From Leptospiraceae bacterium (GTDB lineage: Bacteria > Spirochaetota > Leptospiria > Leptospirales > Leptospiraceae): a DNA stretch of 64,000 nt. The stretch is from NCBI GenBank assembly GCA_016708435.1, contig JADJFV010000038.1:1-64000 (forward strand), written 5' to 3'. A program made the translations under genes and the position numbers. The notes beneath the pieces are model-generated. The model had not been told where the DNA came from and did no database searches. It saw only the letters and a list, made by a program, of their open reading frames with translations. Positions 52,001 through 61,139 of the stretch are shown one piece after another (the first letter of the stretch is position 1; each line of letters begins with the position of its first letter).

Positions 52001-54860
52001 ATCCTAAAATGATACCATAACCTGAGAGGCTGTAAGCTTGATCTGATATTCCATTTTCCAGAATTGAATTCACTGATTTTAGGACAATGTATGTCCAGAG
52101 TTCTGAATTATATAGATAAGCCGCTGGCATTAAATTGGACATAATTTCTAAAGCTAGCTTCTTACTTTCATCTTTCATTTCCGGAGCGGATAATAATGAT
52201 TCCACGGAATGCCTTCTTCGATAATGCTCTATTTTCTTAAATTCTTTTTCGGTAAAGGAAGAAATATCTTTTGTTGGGAGGATAATATCGAAATACTTCA
52301 TCGCTTCCATTCCTGCATGAATGGCTTTTTCGAAATTTGAAACGGTAGTATAATAATTAATAAGAAGGCGATAGGAGTGCATAACTTCAGACAAATCATG
52401 AGTATGCTTTAAGAAGATGGAAATACTTTCTTCCATTTTTTCAAATTGAACATTTAGATAGTATAATTCAGTCAACTCTCTATAGACTTGTTTGGTTAAT
52501 GAAAAAATTTCATTCCATGGATCGGAAAATTTATCAACTTGGCTTAGGGCTTGGTTTAAATAGTGAAGGGATAATTCGTATGCCGTTGATAATTTTGCTT
52601 TCTTCGATGCATTTAGGTTTAATGTGATTAACCGCTCTCGTTCAATTGGGTCCATTATTTTTTCTGATCCAATATTTAAGTGATTTGTTAAATCAAATAA
52701 AATATCATCTGAATAATTTTCTCCCCACATAATTCGTCCGATTGTAAGCTGTAAATTTTTATTTTCTTCTTCTTCCAATAATTCGTAGGCTGCCTGTTGA
52801 ATCCTATCATGCTGAAATTGGTAGACTATAAGTTTTGCTTGATCTGGTTTTAAACTATTTAGTGAAAATTGATTCAATCTTTGAATCGAAGACTCTGGAA
52901 GATAGATGAAATCTTCTCGTATAAGTTCTTTTAGAGAATCCATTGTTTCTTGATAAGATTGATTGCGGATAATACTTAGTATCCATAAATCAAACGTAGA
53001 GCCAATACAAGCTGCCATTTTTAAAATATCCTGTGATTTGCTTGATTGACGCTTGATTTTGCTAATCAGAAGATCTATAATATTTTCAGAAATATTTGTA
53101 TGTTTTATTTTCTCTAAGTCCCAAAGCCATTTTCCTTTTTCATGATTGGGATAAATTATTTTCTCACGTGAAAGGTCCTTCAATAATTCATTGACGAAAA
53201 ATGGATTGCCAGCAGTTTTATTTAAAATAAGTTCAGAAAGATTTTTTACTTCCTCCTCGTTTGCGAAAAGGCAATCCATTAGTAATTGATTTATATCGTT
53301 TGCTTTTAGTTCTTTTAGTCGAATTGTGATTGGGTAAATTTTTTCTTTTTTCAAAGAATCAATCATATCTAGAAATGAGTGGTTTTGCGAGTCCTCGCTA
53401 GTTCTAAAACTCAGGATAATGAATATATACCGTAGCGAAGTATCAGACATTAAGTTCTTAATCATTTGAAGAGAAGCTGTATCTATCCATTGCAGATCAT
53501 CTAAAAATAAAATTAGGGGATGATTCAGTGTGCAAAATACTCGAATGAAACTCTGAAACACTGAATAAAAGCGAGTGGCATTTTCCTGTGAGTCTAATGC
53601 GGCTACGCTTTGTTGTGCGCCAATGATTAATTCTAATTGTGGGATTACATCGACTACAATTTTTGCATTGCTTCCGAGTTGAGATACAATTCTACGTCGC
53701 CAGTTTTCAATTTCTTCTGAAGTCTCGGTAAGTAAAATTTGAATCAAATTAGAAAATGCCTTGATCAATCCACTGAACGGTAAACTCTTAGTAAACTGTT
53801 CATATTCTCCAGAAATAAAATACCCTCTTGCCTCAGAAATTGGTTTGTAGATTTCTTTTACTAAGGCGGACTTTCCGATACCGGCTGCACCTGTTATAAC
53901 GGATAATTGTGGTTTTCCGTGCTGATACATATGATAAAACGTATCAACCAAGGATTTGATTTCATTTTGTCTTCCATACAACTTTTGAGGAATGTGGAAC
54001 TCTGAGGAAAAATCTTTTTTGCCCACAATGAATTCATCCGTATTGTATTGGTTAGAACTAATCCATTCTAAATCATATAAGATTCCATAAGAGCTTTGAT
54101 ATCTTGTCTCTGGATCCTTCGAAAGTAATTTTAGTATAATTTTTGAAAGATCTTCCGGTATACTACTTTCAATGTTAGTAGGAGCTAATGGTTCTTTTGC
54201 GATATGACTGTAAATCATATCCATTGGATCATTTGCAGAAAAAGGTGGTTTACCGGTTAGTAAGTGATAGAAGGTTGCCCCGAGAGAATAGTAATCAGAT
54301 CGGGTATCGGTCTGTCTGTTTATGCGACCAGTTTGTTCCGGTGAAACATAGGCGAGGCTACCATCTATTATTTCCTTGGTCTTTGAACTTGGGAATGCAG
54401 TATCAACTTCTAAGCTCGAGCCAAAATCTATAATTTCTACTTCACCCGTCTGTGGGTCATATAAAATGTTGGAAGGTTTAATGTCTCGATGAATGATTTT
54501 ATTTTCATGAATCTTTTCTAATGCGGTTACGGCTGATTTTGCGATTTTATAAAAAGTATACAAAGGAATTTTACCTTTGATGCTTGTCTCTAGATTGTTT
54601 CCCTCTGAATTTTCGAAGACGAGAGTGTATTTGTTTTTAAACTTTCCTAATCCAATTACTTCAGCTATTCCTTTTATAGATTTAAGCTTTTCTAAAATTC
54701 GAAATTCATTTTGAAGTCGATTCAGTTCCACCTCGGTTGGATGCTCTGTGTTCAATACTTTGAGAATTACTCTTTGTTTATTTTGATCCTCTGCCCTGAA
54801 AATGGTATGTTTTGGACCTTCGAAAATAGTCTCAAGGATTGTAAAATCCATTGGTTGCAT
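49092..54860 (-). CDS. Giant Ser/Thr kinase - AAA ATPase - GAF - SpoIIE/PP2C signalling protein
   Basis: This 1922-residue protein joins opposite signalling activities in one chain. Residues 1-275 are a eukaryotic-type Ser/Thr kinase with VILKVL (ATP Lys), IHRDIKPSNI (catalytic Asp) and IIDFGSS (Mg Asp). An AAA/NACHT-like ATPase follows from about 300, with Walker A ITGAAGIGKSALV and Walker B LILFLDDLQW. A long helical-repeat region extends to about 1300. A GAF domain (about 1317-1480) senses an unknown ligand. A coiled coil leads to a SpoIIE-type phosphatase (about 1560-1785) with GGDLCTTD, NADAMGKS, GSDGRDD and DDLSLL. TPR-like helices end the protein. It starts nine bases after motA. Such proteins are common in Leptospira. 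Confidence 0.92.
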   Translation of the reverse strand: MQPMDFTILETIFEGPKHTIFRAEDQNKQRVILKVLNTEHPTEVELNRLQNEFRILEKLKSIKGIAEVIGLGKFKNKYTLVFENSEGNNLETSIKGKIPLYTFYKIAKSAVTALEKIHENKIIHRDIKPSNILYDPQTGEVEIIDFGSSLEVDTAFPSSKTKEIIDGSLAYVSPEQTGRINRQTDTRSDYYSLGATFYHLLTGKPPFSANDPMDMIYSHIAKEPLAPTNIESSIPEDLSKIILKLLSKDPETRYQSSYGILYDLEWISSNQYNTDEFIVGKKDFSSEFHIPQKLYGRQNEIKSLVDTFYHMYQHGKPQLSVITGAAGIGKSALVKEIYKPISEARGYFISGEYEQFTKSLPFSGLIKAFSNLIQILLTETSEEIENWRRRIVSQLGSNAKIVVDVIPQLELIIGAQQSVAALDSQENATRFYSVFQSFIRVFCTLNHPLILFLDDLQWIDTASLQMIKNLMSDTSLRYIFIILSFRTSEDSQNHSFLDMIDSLKKEKIYPITIRLKELKANDINQLLMDCLFANEEEVKNLSELILNKTAGNPFFVNELLKDLSREKIIYPNHEKGKWLWDLEKIKHTNISENIIDLLISKIKRQSSKSQDILKMAACIGSTFDLWILSIIRNQSYQETMDSLKELIREDFIYLPESSIQRLNQFSLNSLKPDQAKLIVYQFQHDRIQQAAYELLEEEENKNLQLTIGRIMWGENYSDDILFDLTNHLNIGSEKIMDPIERERLITLNLNASKKAKLSTAYELSLHYLNQALSQVDKFSDPWNEIFSLTKQVYRELTELYYLNVQFEKMEESISIFLKHTHDLSEVMHSYRLLINYYTTVSNFEKAIHAGMEAMKYFDIILPTKDISSFTEKEFKKIEHYRRRHSVESLLSAPEMKDESKKLALEIMSNLMPAAYLYNSELWTYIVLKSVNSILENGISDQAYSLSGYGIILGSIFNDYKTGHAFAILALKIAEKHQNKSEITKTASVVANFTLPFREHLKNAAELNRKCLEVGKESGELQHLSYSLVFNIINLFFTSKNLLSILNDTIPKHMLLCKQAKSSIGKDTINAVRIVLMEMTTSPEDKMELEVINEYAQKFLLEWKENHNYITVFIFKTLRMLIFFLQENYEDAYNQVMRAEKYLEYATGTYTVCEYNLYASLTLCALSTNADPIEKEQYITKVKAYQKQMKAWSKFCSENFLHKYLLVEAELARLSGHFWRASKLYDEAIAEAHKNEFLHMEAIANELCANLYMHLGKTKIMRSYMMEAHYLYSRWGSVEKVNQIEKKYPDLFPKTNRRKVNSDLSDNAMDARAKFTHPVSLLDLNAVIKASQALAEEIVLEKLLKKIMRILFENAGAEKGLFIKIHNDDFFILANGNSAEEEIEVSNTNSALGKAFVNPDIVPYSLINYVKRVKKHIVLRDASKEDLFINDPYLRKWNPKSILCYPVLRHDSLIGIIYLENNYTVDAFTKERLEVLSILSTQIAISIENSELYANLEAKVEERTANLNHALKEVQVLKEKQDADYFLTSLLIEPLGKNNIQTDAVQIEFLIEQKKKFIFKNKELEIGGDLCTTDRIFLNNRSYIVVLNADAMGKSIQGAGGILVLGSVFKSILQRTHSISLGEHLYPEKWIKNSFLEMQRIFESFDGYMLISLVLGLLDEENGVLYFINVEHPKITLYRNKKAKFIEKVGRKYRKMGIQGINSPIQISLFQMLAGDVLIIGSDGRDDIIIDRDENGLEVLNFDEDLFLESVEAGNGNLKEISLSIKTKGELNDDLSLLRVSFKELEFIKEEDRQKEEKEFLILLNQLEEKLEFQKTNKDYPALIKTYEELIELQPLDKKNLLQLSLLLFKLKNYDRFIHYAELIKLRSPAGRRNLFRLIVALMRVKNFPRANSLILEVLAINPLNRKAKILEQIMADILIKSV

Positions 54861-54869
54861 AAGAAGGAA

Positions 54870-55610
54870 TTATTGATCCATAAAAGGGGACATTCTCTCT
54901 AGCATAATACGCTTATTATCCCCTGCTTGAATTGAAAGCAAACCACGGATAACAGCCTGTCTCCTCTCATGCTCGGTTCTTGAATAAGCTTTCACTTTGT
55001 TTGCTATTGGTAAAAAAACTAAGTTGGCAAAACCAATTCCATAGAAGGTAGCGATGAATGCAGTTGCAATTCCTTCTCCGAGAGCAGCCGTTCCTGCGCC
55101 TAGATTTTCTAATACGTGAACAAGACCCATTACAGTTCCGATAATTCCAATCGTTGGACAAAACCCGCCGGCAGTTTCGAGAATTTTAGAAGAATTCATT
55201 TCGACTTCTTGTTTTTGCTCAGACCATTCAAATAAAATATCTTCGACGGTAGAAGGATCTGTTCCATCTACAATCAAGCGAAGACCTTTCTGCGCTAGTT
55301 CATTGTCGATTTCTTCGATTTCATCTTCTAAGGACAAAAGTCCATCTCTTCGCGTTTTTTCTAATAGCTTGACGAATAATTCCATGAAGTCTAATTTCTT
55401 ACTTTGATTAAAAATCAATTTGAGGATAACAAGCATTGCCTGTATTTGCGTAACAGAAAAACTTGCGATCGTTGCTCCTAGAGTGCCACCTAGTATTAAG
55501 ATAATGGCGGATAATTTGAAGAAAGCGCCAATATGTGCTCCTTCTAAAAGAATTGCAATAATGACGGACAGAAATGCTAGAAATATTCCTAAGTAAGTAG
55601 TAAGTATCAT
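54870..55610 (-). CDS. motA: Flagellar motor stator protein MotA
   Basis: This 246-residue protein is the proton- or sodium-channel subunit of the flagellar stator. It has four membrane helices in the MotA layout, two near the N-terminus and two around residues 146-205. It has a cytoplasmic loop of charged residues (KTRRDGLLSLEDEIEEID) and the signature GGFCPTIGIIGTVMGLVHVL ahead of the last pair of helices. Its usual partner MotB is not adjacent. Its ATG overlaps the stop of the upstream membrane protein by four bases, and the giant kinase gene follows nine bases later, so all three form one operon. Confidence 0.9.
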   Translation of the reverse strand: MILTTYLGIFLAFLSVIIAILLEGAHIGAFFKLSAIILILGGTLGATIASFSVTQIQAMLVILKLIFNQSKKLDFMELFVKLLEKTRRDGLLSLEDEIEEIDNELAQKGLRLIVDGTDPSTVEDILFEWSEQKQEVEMNSSKILETAGGFCPTIGIIGTVMGLVHVLENLGAGTAALGEGIATAFIATFYGIGFANLVFLPIANKVKAYSRTEHERRQAVIRGLLSIQAGDNKRIMLERMSPFMDQ

Positions 55611-57808
55611 TCAACGCTCCTAGGGATGAAATTTGGATTAACGGCAGGATTAACATGAACCCTGTAAGTGCTTTCTTTTAAAGAGACTAAGTCTGCTAGA
55701 AGTTTTTGCCAGATGACAGAACCGTTGTTTTTTCTTGACTCGGTCATAATAATTTCTTCGGCTTCTCTAATATTTGAAAATTGTAGATAGATTTTTGCTT
55801 TTTCGATTTTTAGATTTTTCAATTCTTCTGCATGAGCTTCCGGATTCTTTGCGTAAAAATCAATGAGCTCATTGATTCTATCGAGAGCTTCTTCTTTTTT
55901 GTTTAGACTGAGTAACATCGGATAGAGTCGTTTTATAATTTGCTCTTTGTATTTATTTTTAGTTAGTAGAATTTTCATGACAGGTATTTGTTCTTTCTCA
56001 GTCGTTATGCGCAATAGAGAATTGTATCCTGTATCTAGTAGGCTATCATCAGCTACATGAAAGCGAAATGCCAGGTTTGCCATTTGAACAGATCTATCGA
56101 AGTCGCCTATCCTGTAATAATATTCAGCATAAGTCTTGTAAGAGTTGTAGAATTTATTTCGATAAGAAATTGCTGTTTCGTTTAAAGTTCCACTCGAATA
56201 GTTAATTAGATTGGCAAGTGTATCCGCAATATCATCGTTAGCTTCAAGTCCGCGCAGTCTAGTTTCTACATGTTGGATTTCCCAACTCAAACTCTCAGAC
56301 CGACTTTCTTTCTCTGTCTTGAGTAGAGGAATTGAATTCTTTGGAAAATAGATTCTAAAAAGTGGATACTCAATCGAATCAAATTCAATTAGATGATTTG
56401 TAAGGTGTCTCGAATTTTTATCTTGAAAAATAATGAACGGATAACCATTCTTATTCAGATGATACAAATAAGTCAAAGTAATTTCTAAGTTATCACCAAG
56501 TCCTAGAATAATTGTTTTATTTCTAAATGTATTCTTTTTAGGAAGTGTTTCCTGGTTTTTAAAAGGAAGGTTTACATTAAAAAAAACAAAGTTTTCTTCA
56601 TTTAGACCAATCGAATTTAAAAGATAGGGAATTGGTCTTAGATTCTCGGTTTTAACAAAGTTCATTTTGTAGTCGTAGGGTAGCGGAGAAAAGAAATAAG
56701 CCGCTAGTGCAAAGCTTAAAGAAACTGTCATGAGTTTATTTAAGAAGTTAACAGAATTCAAAAATAGAAAAGGAGTCCAGACAAGTAAAATAAAACCGAA
56801 GACAAATGAATATCTAAACTCGTAGCGCAAATAATAAATATTTAGAAAATGGGTAAGAGCATACAAGGCTAAACCACCCGCAATCGACGGAAGAATAAGA
56901 CTTAATTTGTATTTGCTCGGTCGATAGATTGCAATGCAGGCAGTGTCTAGAAAAAGTAAAATCCCCGCAGCCAATTCATAGCGCGATAGATGCATTGTAA
57001 GAATCAGGCTAACAATCAGTATTCCCCTACCGGCAAGATATTTCCATCTGAGTTTGGAATTTAAAAATCCGTAATGGAAAATGATATTGAAGAGCAATAG
57101 CCCCGAGCCTGTTCCTAGGATGAATGAATCCGGGGTTTTGATATTTACATAGTAAAGAATTGCATGGCAAACGAATAAAGAAAGCGAAGAATAAAAAAAG
57201 ATATCATTGATTGGAAATGTCTTCGGAGTCGATCTTTGACTTGCGTTATGCGCTTTAGGGATGATAGAAAAAAGTAAAAGCTCTAGTGTCATTACAAATA
57301 CAAGCGGCATAAGGTAATTTTCCGCTTTGATGACAATCGTCGGATTAAAAAAAGCATAAACGATATAACTTGTTCCGCCCGCCAAAAATCCCCAGAGTCT
57401 AAAGTTCTTTAGTCGCGCAGCAAGCATCCCCGTCACAAAAGAATTGAGACTTGCGTAGAATAAAAAAATATCCGTATAAAAAATATAATCGACTTGTAGT
57501 AGACCGGACGAATATCCATTGAGAGTAATCATCTCTGAAACTAGTAATGCCAATACAGCGTATTCTAAGTAGAGTGCGCGGATTCCATGCATTAGCCGCT
57601 TGAGTAAAAGTCCGGCAAGGAAGGCGAGTCCTAATACTAATTTGGCAGCTTGAAAGAAAACGTCTTCGTTCTCTATCTGCTTAATTTCCTGATAGGCGTT
57701 TTTAAAAAAAAGCGATCCTAAAAACCCAAGGGAAAGGCATAGAATTATATTCGGTAGGATTCGAAGACCGAAAGAATTTGCAAAAAATCGTGTGCTGCTC
57801 TTGTTCAT
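55607..57808 (-). CDS. Polytopic membrane protein with C-terminal TPR-like repeats
   Basis: This 733-residue protein is unknown to me as a named family. Residues 15-385 contain about 12 hydrophobic helices. A soluble middle part has a nucleotide-fold-like stretch (NKTIILGLGDNLEITLTYLY), weakly like spermidine synthase-like membrane proteins. The last 210 residues look like TPR units (YAEYYYRIGDFDRSVQMANL, LSLNKKEEALDRINELIDFY). It begins an operon with motA and the giant kinase. The ATG at 57808 is the first good start. A role in motility or envelope signalling is guesswork from position. Confidence 0.7.
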   Translation of the reverse strand: MNKSSTRFFANSFGLRILPNIILCLSLGFLGSLFFKNAYQEIKQIENEDVFFQAAKLVLGLAFLAGLLLKRLMHGIRALYLEYAVLALLVSEMITLNGYSSGLLQVDYIFYTDIFLFYASLNSFVTGMLAARLKNFRLWGFLAGGTSYIVYAFFNPTIVIKAENYLMPLVFVMTLELLLFSIIPKAHNASQRSTPKTFPINDIFFYSSLSLFVCHAILYYVNIKTPDSFILGTGSGLLLFNIIFHYGFLNSKLRWKYLAGRGILIVSLILTMHLSRYELAAGILLFLDTACIAIYRPSKYKLSLILPSIAGGLALYALTHFLNIYYLRYEFRYSFVFGFILLVWTPFLFLNSVNFLNKLMTVSLSFALAAYFFSPLPYDYKMNFVKTENLRPIPYLLNSIGLNEENFVFFNVNLPFKNQETLPKKNTFRNKTIILGLGDNLEITLTYLYHLNKNGYPFIIFQDKNSRHLTNHLIEFDSIEYPLFRIYFPKNSIPLLKTEKESRSESLSWEIQHVETRLRGLEANDDIADTLANLINYSSGTLNETAISYRNKFYNSYKTYAEYYYRIGDFDRSVQMANLAFRFHVADDSLLDTGYNSLLRITTEKEQIPVMKILLTKNKYKEQIIKRLYPMLLSLNKKEEALDRINELIDFYAKNPEAHAEELKNLKIEKAKIYLQFSNIREAEEIIMTESRKNNGSVIWQKLLADLVSLKESTYRVHVNPAVNPNFIPRSVE

Positions 57809-57914
57809 GGCTCTAACTACAAGACTTCTATTTTATTGGTTTTTTGGAACTAAAAAAATAAACTTAGGATGGGAAATTGGGATTTTCTAGGAGGTGAATC
57901 AGAGGTTTTTTTAA

Positions 57915-57956
57915 AGATTACCACCGATAAACACCGAGAGCACCGATAAAAGATTC
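57915..57956 (+). repeat. Degenerate GATGAACACGGAT repeat, copy 4
   Basis: AGATTACCACCGATAAACAC then CGAGAGCACCGATAAAAGAT is a diverged copy of the repeat seen at 14045, 38995 and 47830. Beyond it, up to 58093, I see no gene. Confidence 0.5.
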
Positions 57957-58093
57957 GATAGGTCCTCTGATTTGCAATATTTGTAATTTTGTTTGTATCC
58001 AAATCTTTTTTTATCGTGGAAATTTGTGCTAATCAGTTTCTGATTGGTGGATAATGCTATGGTTCATCGGTCGGTTTTCTACTTCATAAAATC

Positions 58094-59826
58094 TCAATCA
58101 TTTCTAACACAGCTTGTTTCTTGCGGGGTAGTGCGGTCGCTGTCTAGATAGATTTGGCGAATTAGAAAGTCAAAAGAATCACGATTGGATTTGGTTCTTT
58201 CTTGTAAGCAGAAAAAGTAAATGGCGTCTGGTGTATCAATGAATACGCCGGCGTAAAATCGCTCACTCGATACTGTAGGGATAATAGCTGTATATCCAAG
58301 GTCAGTGGCTAATGGCTGTTCTACTTTTGAACTTCGAATATTCTTTCCTGGTATCCACACATGAATGTCTTTTGTAGCTATTGGTAGTTTTTCTTTCATT
58401 TCAAAATAAATACGCGAGGAAGTAAAACTTAGATACCTTGGATTTTTCAAAATCATTTTTTTACCAGAATGAAAAATGGGATGTGGGCTTGCAGAATTAA
58501 AGTGATAGGAGATGTTTGAATTCCGATCATAGACTTGAAAAGAATCCCAGAGTCTATCTAGAGAAGTGAAATCTGATTTTGTTCCATGTGTAAGCCCAGA
58601 AGAAATGCTTTCATAGGAAGAAATAAAAAAGCACTTAGAGTTCTTAACTTTCGGATAATACAAATAAGTCTTCCAAACACCGGAGCCAAGTTCAACTACT
58701 GGTGAATCTATATTGTTTGGTAAACAAAGAGTATCCCCTATGAGTGCATAAGAGTCTATTGTTATCTTATTGGCAAAGCTATGGAAGCGATTCTTTGGGA
58801 TTGGATAGGACTTGTCTCTTACGCGATTGAATTCTTTTTGAAATTCGGAAACTAAATAGAAATTTTCTGTTTTAAAAAGAATCTCTCGATTGGAGTCTCT
58901 TGCATTGCTCGAATAATTGAATGAGCCGGATAATAATACTTTGCCGTCAACAATCATACTCTTATGATGAAGAAGCCCTCCTTCCGGAAAAGATTGGGTT
59001 TCTTCAATGTCTTCATTTCCATCTTTGTAAATTCCAGAACTGAGTCCGTAAAAATTATCTGCTAAATAAACTCCTTCGTCATCTACAGGAGAGTCGTATA
59101 CGCCGGTCACTTGCACGCCGCGCTCGGTAGCTTTTTTAAGAGCATGACTTAAGACTGCATCATAGTGATCGAATATGAGATAGTTAATGGAGACTTTTGC
59201 GTTTTCTACTTTTTCGAGTAGTAAATCCTGACTTAGAAACCCATTATCGGGCGATCCTATAAAGGAAATTCCATTGGTATCAAGTATGGGTAGAGTCAAA
59301 TTTTCATTTAAAAATTCCAGAGTGCGAGATCGATTTAGTGATTCTACGTCTAATTGTATGTAGCCGTTCCAGTCATTCGTCAAACCATAGCGCGAGAAAT
59401 TTCCTGTTCCTGTGAATAATTTCTTATTATCCGCAAGTATTACTTTGATATGATGAAGACCGGATTGCTTCCAAACCTTAATGGGAAATCCGCTCGCCTT
59501 TACAAGATCATAATTTTGGTCTTTGTCTCCGACGATTTCTACTTTTACCCCTCGGCTTCTCGCTTCTTTTAATGCGGAAATGATTTCGGGGTGATTTAAT
59601 GAATACGCATAGACTTTTAAAGAGAATTTTGCATTTTCAATCAGAGTCAATATAGCTTGTAATACGTTTCTCTTTTTTCTTCTTCTATGTATCGTCCCGG
59701 ATAAGAGAAATAAGCCGTTACACTTCCTGTCGAATCTGAAAGTAAGCTGAGAAGTAAATTTTTATTCACAGGTTTATTCGTAGTGCAGGAGAGGAATAGT
59801 ATTAGTAAGAATATATTTACTTTCAA
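58094..59826 (-). CDS. Phospholipase D-like lipoprotein, frameshifted near the 5' end
   Basis: This is a phospholipase D superfamily protein with two HKD motifs. They are HHIKVILADNKKLFTGTGN (near residue 82 of the open frame from 59650) and HHKSMIVDGKVLLSGSFNYS (near 228). The open frame from 59650 begins abruptly inside the first PLD domain (MTLIENAKFSLKVYAYSL). Upstream, another frame encodes a lipoprotein signal (MKVNIFLLILFLSCTTNKP) that starts at a TTG at 59826 and runs through SVTAYFSYPGRYIEEEKRE. Adding one A near 59667 joins them as ENVLQAILTLIENAKF into a 577-residue lipoprotein. The start overlaps the stop of the upstream outer-membrane gene (TTGA). The C-terminal 200 residues are unfamiliar. 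The substrate could be lipid, nucleic acid or another phosphodiester. Confidence 0.8.
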
Positions 59827-61139
59827 AATATGACTCCCCCTTGCAAGAAAGCAGAAGTGCCGTCGATGAGTATATCTTTAGATGTATAGAGTTTGGACAC
59901 ATTGAACTGAATGAAAAATCCATCTGTATTTCGTCTATCGTATCGTATAGAGCCTGTGAGTTCAAATAGAAATGATTTTTCATAGTCCTCTTTCTTAAGC
60001 GAAATATTGCCATTAGACGCACCAGTTGCCTTTCTCGGAGTCAGATGGTCTCCTTCTAAAATAAAAAATATATCGTCGAGTCGGGCAGAAAGAAGTAGAT
60101 GAGCCCAAAAAGAATTCCTTCGTCCATTGTAGGAAGCGTCTACTTTTTGTAAGCCACTAGGAGTAAGCCAGCCAGAAGGATAAAAGTTTAATTCCTGGTT
60201 TAATAAAAATGCATTGCCCGGATACGAGCCCGATCCCACAAACCCGGATTCTAAAATTTCTCCCTGCCAATTTCTTTTGTCCGAGTCGGGGATAAAAGCT
60301 TCTACTCTTGTATGAAAGAATTTCCAGTAAGACTCAAAGTAAAGACGAATCAATTCTCCTGAAATAGGAATCGACTTTTCTTTACGAACAGAATTTGACT
60401 GTGCTTTGTCGAGTCCACGCGCAAACTGAAATTCAAATCCAGAAGTAAAGTATTTGCCTCTCTTAGAGACTTGGAACATTCCATGATAAATAAAATCAGA
60501 GTCTCCTTTGGGTTGGGATTTTAAATCGTCTTTGGTTGCGTCCCCCCAATTGCCAAGATTTAGATAGGTGAATTGAAATTTAGAATAGAGATTGTCTTTG
60601 TGGTAAACAAGCGATAGCCCATGTCGAAACCGCTCTCCATTTTGAACGTTATCTGCAATATTCTTAGAAAGAAAGTATTTTTCAAAGAGGGGATATCCGC
60701 GATAAAAATCAACTAGGTATACATGGAATCGAAACTGATCGGATACCTGTGTTTCAATTCCAAATCCTTCCATTCCATCTTTCCAATTCTCTGTGAGATA
60801 GGGACTTGTCGAGAAAAGTTTTCTGCCTAGAACAAATTGAAGTTTCTTTACAGGAAGGAGCAAATAACAATTTTCCCCTAAATACAAGATGTCTTTATAG
60901 TCTTTGTCATTGAATCGTTTGTTTAAAATAAAATGCACCTTGTATCCAAAGCCTGCTTTTGCTCCCGAGAAATTTCCGTGGACTGCAACTAGGTTGTCAG
61001 AGGTTTTTGATTCCGTAGTTACAGTCTTGTTGTTTTCGAGTTTGTCCTGAGTTGTTTTTTTATAAGCAGAAATCATATCTACTCTGTATTCCGCATGTAA
61101 AGAAATGGCGGCTAATAGGAGTAATACGAATCTTACCAT
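59823..61139 (-). CDS. Outer-membrane beta-barrel protein
   Basis: This 438-residue protein has a signal peptide (MVRFVLLLLAAISLHA) and then alternating amphipathic strands up to a C-terminal Phe (QGGVIF), as expected of an outer-membrane barrel. Typical strands are SKFQFTYLNLGNWG, YFTSGFEFQFARG and FFIQFNVSKLYTS. It resembles porin-like or alginate-export-like barrels only in general form. It lies between a lamin-tail-like surface protein (seven-base overlap) and the phospholipase D lipoprotein (four-base overlap), so the three are translated together and probably form one surface system. Confidence 0.75.
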   Translation of the reverse strand: MVRFVLLLLAAISLHAEYRVDMISAYKKTTQDKLENNKTVTTESKTSDNLVAVHGNFSGAKAGFGYKVHFILNKRFNDKDYKDILYLGENCYLLLPVKKLQFVLGRKLFSTSPYLTENWKDGMEGFGIETQVSDQFRFHVYLVDFYRGYPLFEKYFLSKNIADNVQNGERFRHGLSLVYHKDNLYSKFQFTYLNLGNWGDATKDDLKSQPKGDSDFIYHGMFQVSKRGKYFTSGFEFQFARGLDKAQSNSVRKEKSIPISGELIRLYFESYWKFFHTRVEAFIPDSDKRNWQGEILESGFVGSGSYPGNAFLLNQELNFYPSGWLTPSGLQKVDASYNGRRNSFWAHLLLSARLDDIFFILEGDHLTPRKATGASNGNISLKKEDYEKSFLFELTGSIRYDRRNTDGFFIQFNVSKLYTSKDILIDGTSAFLQGGVIF

